Shown here in pieces: positions 57,623 through 64,000 of a stretch of 64,000 nt of DNA. Below the pieces are notes generated by a model, which was not told the DNA's origin, made no database searches, and saw only the letters and a program-made list of their open reading frames with translations. The stretch's first letter is position 1. Each line of letters begins with the position of its first letter. The position numbers and the translations under genes were made by a program. The DNA comes from Anthopleura xanthogrammica (lineage: Eukaryota; Cnidaria; Anthozoa; Actiniaria; Actiniidae): assembly GCA_964019055.1 (NCBI GenBank), contig OZ025221.1:5844968-5908967 (forward strand), in the 5' to 3' direction.

Positions 57623-59197
57623 GTCACTAGCGAAAGAAATGCTCCATTCTACTTGAATTTAGCAAAACAAATCGCAAAAATGTCAGACATTTATTTCTTA
57701 TTTCGTTCTCCATCACTTCCAGGGGTCTACTGAGTCTGCGCGGTACTCACGGTTAAAGACTGGGTTAGAACTCCTAACGCGCGAAAAACAAAAATTTACT
57801 CCAATTTTTAGCTCATTTTAAAATTATTTTCCCTTTCCTCTGCTTCCGATAGCAATTTTTTATGAGAGAGAATAAGGAATATAATCTATACAGTTCATTT
57901 TTGATGCAAAATATTATATATCGCTGGGTCAAGAACGGATGGTAAGGGTTCTCAATTCGTCACAGTTTATTTATAGGCCATTTATAAACACGTAATTGTG
58001 GTGACGTTCACATTACATCCAGCTGATCTGAAATAGTGTTGTCATGAGGTGTCATGAAGCCTGCGAAATAAAAATTAATATAGATCTAGATTTTCAGGAG
58101 AAGTTTTTGATATTTTGTATACATTTACTATGATATTCATTATTGAGTGCATGGGAAAATAAAATAAAAAGATGACAATTTCCCGAGTCGCCGGTGACAC
58201 CTCAGTTTTGCAAATTTTCACGATTCTGATTAGCTATAATATTTTTTCTTAGATCAGCTGGATAAATTGTCAATTTTAGGCTTCCGAAATCTCCAGCATT
58301 TGCATAATGTTTCGCACTGCAATGCAATGTTTTTATAAGCGGCAAACAATGTCTGCGCGCGAAAACTGAAGGTTCCCCAAGAATACTTTTAAAATTTCCC
58401 ACTAATGAAGAGGGTCCTGAAGGGGTAAAATGGAAGCTGAGATTCGCCTTTTTGCCCGAGGGCCGGGAAAATTGGATTTCATGCACTGGGCCTGGGATTT
58501 AGCCATTTCTAGGATTGGGATTTTGCAAATGATCTCTAACTCTATAACTCGGACTGAGATTTTGCATGACTGGGACTAGGATTTTGCAAAATTTTGGGCT
58601 GGAAATGGGATTTGGACCCCCTTCACTCTACCCCCTTGAGAATGAAATGTATGTGGTTTTTTAATCATTTATATATTTTGCTATAAAAACTGCACCAATA
58701 AATACAAACACACAGTAAAATAGGATTATATTCATGGGCGGATCTAGGGGGTTCACAGAATTAAGTTAAGATGCACTTTTTTCGATCGCGATTTGCAATC
58801 ATACGCAATAGTTAATATATGCTAACCAACTAATTCCACCCTGTGACCTCCCCCTAAACCCGCCACTTTTAATACACACTGAAAAAAATGTAAAAATAAA
58901 TGTTTTGATTTTGAATTCAGTTGTTATCAATATGAATAAATATGAAAACGCTACTATATAATTATTATCACACTAGTACGAATTAAATAACTTCGGTTTT
59001 GAAATTTGTTTTAAAGTGAGAACAGGAGTTTTTAAAAGTGAGTGAAAAGCTGACAATTAAATGGCTTTCCTCCTGAACCAATCAGGAAGCTGGAAACTGC
59101 GCTTTATCCAATCACAGTGCTGGGATTGGGAAGCCATGCTTCGATCTCAATTTCTTGCAAAATGTTTCTTTAAAGTTATAGTATAGGAAAAAAGCCA
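57623..59197. other. Spacer between the BTB gene start and the KY gene end
   Basis: Must hold the BTB promoter near 57.7-58 kb. 58470-58625 is a degenerate array of GGATTTTGCAAA-like words. A 94-codon minus-strand ORF at 58202-58486 matches nothing I recognise and overlaps this low-quality repeat. 59040-59160 precedes the KY 3' end with nothing distinctive. Confidence 0.45.
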
Positions 59198-61639
59198 TTA
59201 TTTTTCAACCCCCTTTTCTGCAAATATAACAAAACAAAAAAGAAAATCATTGGAATCTCCATCGTCTTTTTTCCCAAAAACGTTCAACTTAAACAGTCCT
59301 TTCGAGGGAAGTTCAATAGAAATATTTCTAATTGTTTTATTTTCATCTGTTGTTGTCGTTTTGCAACAGCCATGGATGGTTTCTTTTCCCTTTATTATAT
59401 ACCCATTCACCTGGGTGAGATTTTCGGGGCATTCAAACGAAATCTCTGCTTTCCCATCTTTGGAGTAGATATTTTCTCGGGGTTTTACCAGCTTCATTCC
59501 TGAAGTGTGAAAAACATCGGATAACATTGGGAATCCTACAGCTTCCCGTTTTTCTTTTTCTGCACTGTAAATGAAATAGTTACACAACCACACATTTTTT
59601 CCCTGCTCACTCGTCCCAAAGATGTTTAACAAGTACAATCCTGCCCCAGGAGTATCGACTTTCATTTCAAGGCTGTTACTAGTGGTCTCAGCGAAACACA
59701 AGGCTTGATTTGGAAGCAAGTTATTGATTTTTGCTCCATCTTGTGTGAAGACATTACCAATGAGTTTTATTGACGAGACATCCAAGTTACACATCTCTGT
59801 TGCTTTGATTTTGATTGCTGCCTTTCCATCTTTAGTAATAATGTTCTCTTTTGGCTCAACAAGTTCTAAACCCCACGCATATAAGGGGTTTGAGAGATAT
59901 GGGAACCCTGCAAGCGGTCGTTTGCCACTCTCCACATTGGTAATGTAATATTCACATACAAATGGACTGCCCTCTTCCACGCTCTTTGAAAATATCTTTA
60001 GTAAGTAAGTTCCCGGAGCTGGTGTATCGACTTTCAGAATAAATCCATCATTAGTTTTCTCTGAAAAACTCAAAGCTTGATTCTTCAAGAGGTGTTTCTG
60101 CGACCCATCTATGCCAGTAACGTTCCCATTGAGAGACCAAAATCGCCTATTATAGCAATTGAATTGAATGTCAGCCCTGCCACTTGTGGTCTCAATGTTG
60201 GTCAATGGAGTGATCAGGTCAAATCCGTCATCATAAAAAGAGTTAGAAAGTCTAGGAAATCCTCCAACATTAATACCGCAGCCCTTATTAGCAGTTATGT
60301 AGTAGGTTAAGCCAAATGTCCATGTTCCTTCAACATTGACGAAGATATCAATGGTGTAATCGTCTTTGACTGGGAACTGCGCGTGGAGTCTCACTTGGCT
60401 GATTCCGCAGCGCCGCAACTGTGTTCGCTGTCGAACTTTGCTCTGTTGACCATCATGAGCCTTCCCAGAACTATCTTTTAGCTTCGCCATCAGTATAATC
60501 TTTCTTCCAGGGCAGTAGAAATCCATTTCGATGGCGTCGCTGTCAATAGTATAGTGAGATTCTTTATGAGAGATGAGTTCGACACCCATCTCGTAAAGAG
60601 GCCCAGATACGACGGCTGCCTTCTCGAATGTCTCTCGAGGTACAGGTTTATCCAACAGTTGCCATTGTTCATCCTGAGGGAAGTAATCATAGATGGCATA
60701 ATCTGGTTGCATTAAAAAGCGGTAGGTATTTGGATCACGTTGAAAGAGGAGATCATTACCAAGGACGCCCGCGCCCCATGTTGCATCTGATAAGTACCAC
60801 TGATTTTCTATTTTGAGGGCATTCCATGCATGATTCGCCCCGTCTACACTCTGCCCCGCTTTGTAGCCGTAGCCTTTGGCATATCCACTGATAAGGTTTA
60901 TTTCTAGCCCAGCTGCTTTTGCGAGTGCTTCGTAAAGGTTGGCGTAACCTGCGCATACAGAGGTCTTGTTGACGAGAACATCTCCAGCTTCGCAGCTTAC
61001 TTTGCTGCGTCTTCCAAAGAACCCCTCGACATCGTAGGAAACGTTAAAACAAAGCCATCTGTAGATAGCAAATGCCTTGTCTCGCTCGCTCTCAAATGGC
61101 TTGGTGAGGTACTCACTCAGTTCATTGATACTCTGTTCGGCTTCAGAGGGTGTGTTTTTCACGTGCTTATCAATTAGTTTCTCATTCTCAGAGCGCTTTA
61201 GCAGATTCCTCAGTCTTATCTTGGCCAATATTTTCCTCACTTGGCATTGAATTTTTACGACAGTTTCAGGTGAGAGATCTGACAATGATTTTATTTCTAA
61301 CTCCTCAGTATGAAGATCAACACCTTCAGGCCTTACAAAAAGACCATGTTTTGGCTTGCAAGAGAAGTACTTTGCAGCTTTGTAGAATCCATCGTTTCCT
61401 TGTTTATGTGGCTTGTCAAGTTCAATACCAACCCATTCACCATCACCAAGTTCAGTCGCACCAACGTATCTCACTGTGCCAACATAACCACGCACATGAA
61501 CACGATCACCAACTTTGAATTGCTTTTTCGTAAAGTTATTATTATCATCATTTGTTGTGTTTTTGTTCTTAAGCTTCTTGGTATTTCCATTGACTTCATG
61601 TACAACTCGAACGTCCTTTTTCGACGGCCCACAACCCAT
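59198..61639 (-). CDS. KY-type transglutaminase-like protein with CAP-Gly and IQ-like motifs
   Basis: A single 813-residue open frame without introns. Start MGCGPSKK carries Gly2, Cys3 and a basic patch, a good N-myristoylation/palmitoylation signal, which supports this ATG. Domains: CAP-Gly about 41-106 (GDRVHVRGYVGTVRYVG, GEWVGIELD, GNDG, YFSCKPKHGLFV), a microtubule or EB-type ligand fold; IQ-like helix 124-146 (VVKIQCQVRKILAKIRLR); transglutaminase-like core about 185-300 with triad Cys229 (TSVCAGY), His270 (NHAWN) and Asp285 (SDATWGAG). Then come KY-type beta domains repeated three times, each opening with GFP-L-S near 460, 580 and 690. The architecture is that of kyphoscoliosis peptidase relatives, which act at cytoskeletal structures. 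All three catalytic residues are present, so an active enzyme is possible, although KY proteins are often thought to be mainly scaffolds. Confidence 0.9.
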   Translation of the reverse strand: MGCGPSKKDVRVVHEVNGNTKKLKNKNTTNDDNNNFTKKQFKVGDRVHVRGYVGTVRYVGATELGDGEWVGIELDKPHKQGNDGFYKAAKYFSCKPKHGLFVRPEGVDLHTEELEIKSLSDLSPETVVKIQCQVRKILAKIRLRNLLKRSENEKLIDKHVKNTPSEAEQSINELSEYLTKPFESERDKAFAIYRWLCFNVSYDVEGFFGRRSKVSCEAGDVLVNKTSVCAGYANLYEALAKAAGLEINLISGYAKGYGYKAGQSVDGANHAWNALKIENQWYLSDATWGAGVLGNDLLFQRDPNTYRFLMQPDYAIYDYFPQDEQWQLLDKPVPRETFEKAAVVSGPLYEMGVELISHKESHYTIDSDAIEMDFYCPGRKIILMAKLKDSSGKAHDGQQSKVRQRTQLRRCGISQVRLHAQFPVKDDYTIDIFVNVEGTWTFGLTYYITANKGCGINVGGFPRLSNSFYDDGFDLITPLTNIETTSGRADIQFNCYNRRFWSLNGNVTGIDGSQKHLLKNQALSFSEKTNDGFILKVDTPAPGTYLLKIFSKSVEEGSPFVCEYYITNVESGKRPLAGFPYLSNPLYAWGLELVEPKENIITKDGKAAIKIKATEMCNLDVSSIKLIGNVFTQDGAKINNLLPNQALCFAETTSNSLEMKVDTPGAGLYLLNIFGTSEQGKNVWLCNYFIYSAEKEKREAVGFPMLSDVFHTSGMKLVKPRENIYSKDGKAEISFECPENLTQVNGYIIKGKETIHGCCKTTTTDENKTIRNISIELPSKGLFKLNVFGKKDDGDSNDFLFCFVIFAEKGVEK

Positions 61640-64000
61640 AGTAATTCCTGAAGTTTAGTCAGTTCAGTGCTGCTTAAAATATTTTAGACTCAATATATAA
61701 TCATTCTTTTTACTGATTCAACTTTGCTAATTTTGAAACTTTGCGAAAGTAGACTGATTCAGGGTCCTTAGTTACCATAGATTATTTTTATCAAAGTTGC
61801 AAGGATTTCAGTGCTCCATCAAAAAGCCATAAACACCCACAACTACAGCAGTCATCTTCTTTTCTTTTTCCTTCTGTTCTTTCTTCACGGCGTTTTCCGA
61901 AGCTTTGCTATTATTTTGAGACTGTTTTCCAGGCGCTTTTGGTTTGGCGTTGTTATTCTGATTTGGCTTGTTGTTTTTACCCTTGTTGGTATTTTCTCCC
62001 TGTTTTCCTCGTTGTTCTGACTTAGATGGTTCTGTCTGTCTTAGATGCTCGACATCCCGTGATGCTCAATCAGTATTTTGTATGCTTTAAGACTTTAAAC
62101 AAAATGCCAGGAATATTACCTCGATCGGCCTTAAATCCTTATTTCCATGAAGAGAAAAATTCCGATGATATACGTACAGGAAAAATAAACTTGGTCGCTT
62201 TCCTCGGAGTTAAAGCAAGATTGTAGACCATGCACTCAAAACCTTACACGTCCTACAGCGCTAACTTCGTAAAAATTCTTTATCATTTGCCAAGCATTAC
62301 CGGTTTTACTAATGTTTTGATGTACGTTGCTAATAAACAAGGAAGATTAGACTGAATATGCAAATAAATTGAAATCGCGAACTCAAAGCTAAATCTTTTG
62401 TGGAAAAAACAATAGGTGTTGTTGTAAAAACCGTTCCACGTTGTCCGGCTCTATTCTTCGATTGCACGTTACGCCATCGCGGCCTGCCTACAATTTCTCT
62501 TAACTTTAGACCGCTGCAGTACCTACATACAATTTTAAAAGCACCTATCATCTTGAAATTTCTCCCAACTACTGCATGAGGATTGAAGTTTACAACAATG
62601 TATATTTCCTTGGCATCAGTTACCATAGCAACCAAAGAGTGAAAAAAGAAAAAGAAAAAAATCCTCGACCGTCTAAATCTTGTTAAGGTATTAGGCTACT
62701 TCTCTACAAAATTTCACGTTATATTAAGTGCCTTGGATCTCCGTTGGTGTATGTCAACGTAAACCTCATATTTTGCGAAATTTTGACAAAATTCATCCCC
62801 AGAACGTCTGGTGCTCCCGTTTAACATTTTATAGATGAATTTTTTTCCAACTCTCGTGACTTAAAATTGAGCATTTTTGCAAAGCATTCTCCAAGTGTCG
62901 ACTGGATTGAAGTTTTTCCAAGGCACTCTAAAAAAATTCCAAAGTTCAGTATATTCTTTGTATCTCCCGTTCAAGTCTCTAGTCTCTATTTGTTTACAGT
63001 TTGCATGTAGTTTCTGTCCGACACCTTAGGTCATTAAACAATAGAAGATGAGGAATTTCGCATCTTGGAACCCCCACTCATCTCCTAAAATGCCGCTTCA
63101 ACTAGTACCGGAAAACTAAGGATAACTTTCCAAAACCTTACATTCTCTCGATTGGCATCACATACTTTCTTTATCGACAAACCATCGCAACATTAACCCC
63201 AACAAATGCTGGCTCAATGTTGGCTAAATGAGTAAATGTTGGGCGGGTCAAATTTTGGGACCATTATTTTGTCAGGGCCTTCACGAAGGGCCCTTCACGA
63301 GCAAGGAGTCTGTAGTGGTGAAAAAAATACTGTATGCAGGGACCGCGGAGCACCCTAAAAAGTGGTGGGGCTAAGATTGGAAAATATAAGAGACTAGTAT
63401 GGGAAAAGGGAAAAAGTGGTAGGGGTATAGCACTACCAGCCCCTCCCCTCAGTGGTCCCTGTAATGAATATCTTAGCATTGAGGGAAGCATTTATTGGAG
63501 CCTTGCTCTGTTGCCAATCCCCGCCATACTTTATAGCGAAGCATAAAATATAATAAAATAAAATAACTATGTTGGTGGTTAATCTTTTGATTACAAATTT
63601 AAAACACAAGTTGATTGAGCATTATAGTATGCAGTATGCAGTATTTTAAACATTGCCATATAAGAGCTTTTTTTTTGTAATTATTTACATATTTACACAA
63701 CGAATGCTTCTAGTCCTAATATTAATGTCCATAATTTTCTGTACTCTAAATTTCTTCATTTTCACATGCCATCATACAGTAGCTGCCATGTTGGAATTTG
63801 AAAATAGGTTATTTAGATTATAAAAGGGATTTTTTATTTTCTTAAGCAACTGAAGGTGCTTGTTGCTGGTAGAATATTGCCGCAGTTTATTTTTATTTAT
63901 AATATAATATGTAAGCGTGGTCTAAATGGAAAATCTTAGCCTAACAGGTTCTTAATCACTAGGTTCTTACTGTAGCTAACTTGGCTCCAAAAGGGTCAAG
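61640..64000. other. Region upstream of the KY gene, no gene recognised
   Basis: The KY promoter should lie just right of 61640. Several ORFs of 66-101 codons (for example 61811-62020 plus and 62330-62635 minus) show no family motif, coding periodicity or splice context I could trust. 63245-63460 contains GGGACCGCGGAGCACCCTAA and a GGTGGGGCTAAG stretch; TGCTCCGCGGTCC occurs at 32882 and may be part of one repeat family. Confidence 0.45.

Noticed and set aside
58202..58486. 94-codon minus-strand ORF
   Set aside because: Overlaps degenerate GGATTTTGCA-type repeats and has no family marks.
61150..61651. 122- and 113-codon plus-strand ORFs over the KY gene
   Set aside because: Antisense shadows of the 813-residue minus-strand frame, which has clear domains.
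62330..62635. 101-codon minus-strand ORF right of the KY gene
   Set aside because: No recognisable domain; the short readable stretch does not fit any family I know and no flanking exons were found.

Overview
This is an intron-rich, AT-rich animal nuclear DNA segment with dense short inverted-repeat elements. Split genes with GT-AG and occasional GC-AG introns, animal-type proteins (mitochondrial GABA transaminase, SSADH, gamma-glutamyl hydrolase, BTB proteins, a KY-type transglutaminase) and MITE, SINE and LINE debris all point to a metazoan. The repeat style resembles non-bilaterian invertebrates such as sea anemones or corals. That placement is an inference, because no taxon-specific marker is visible.

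Layout. 1-2119: repeats and no recognised exon. 2120-7647 (+): nine-tenths of the catalytic part of a GABA transaminase (ABAT-1); its N-terminal exons are not in the window. 8844-15255 (+): complete ten-exon succinate-semialdehyde dehydrogenase (ALDH5A1-like). 15256-18223: spacer with a 36-bp minisatellite that has a 252-bp higher-order repeat. 18224-29618 (-): second GABA transaminase (ABAT-2), whose exon lengths match ABAT-1 exactly wherever both are present, but whose last two exons cannot be found. 29619-33320: nested palindromes and MITEs. 33321-38417: a 5.1-kb TIR-bounded mobile element with broken ORFs and two internal tandem arrays (111 bp and 84 bp, both multiples of three). 38575-42599 (+): nine-exon gamma-glutamyl hydrolase. 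43855-57622 (-): 21-exon gene for a protein of about 881 residues with two BTB domains, a cysteine-pair insertion and a UBA/CUE-like tail. 59198-61639 (-): single-exon, 813-residue KY-type protein with CAP-Gly, IQ-like, transglutaminase-like and three C-terminal repeat domains. 61640-64000: no gene seen.

How the genes fit together. ABAT converts GABA to succinate semialdehyde and SSADH oxidises this to succinate, so 2-29.6 kb is a physical cluster of the two GABA-shunt enzymes, with ABAT duplicated and the second copy inverted on the other side of SSADH. This is the most striking biological arrangement here. GGH (folate polyglutamate turnover) and the BTB gene converge tail to tail and have no obvious link to the GABA genes.

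Exon borders were assigned by eye from splice consensus, reading-frame continuity and remembered family sequence. No alignment or transcript data were available.
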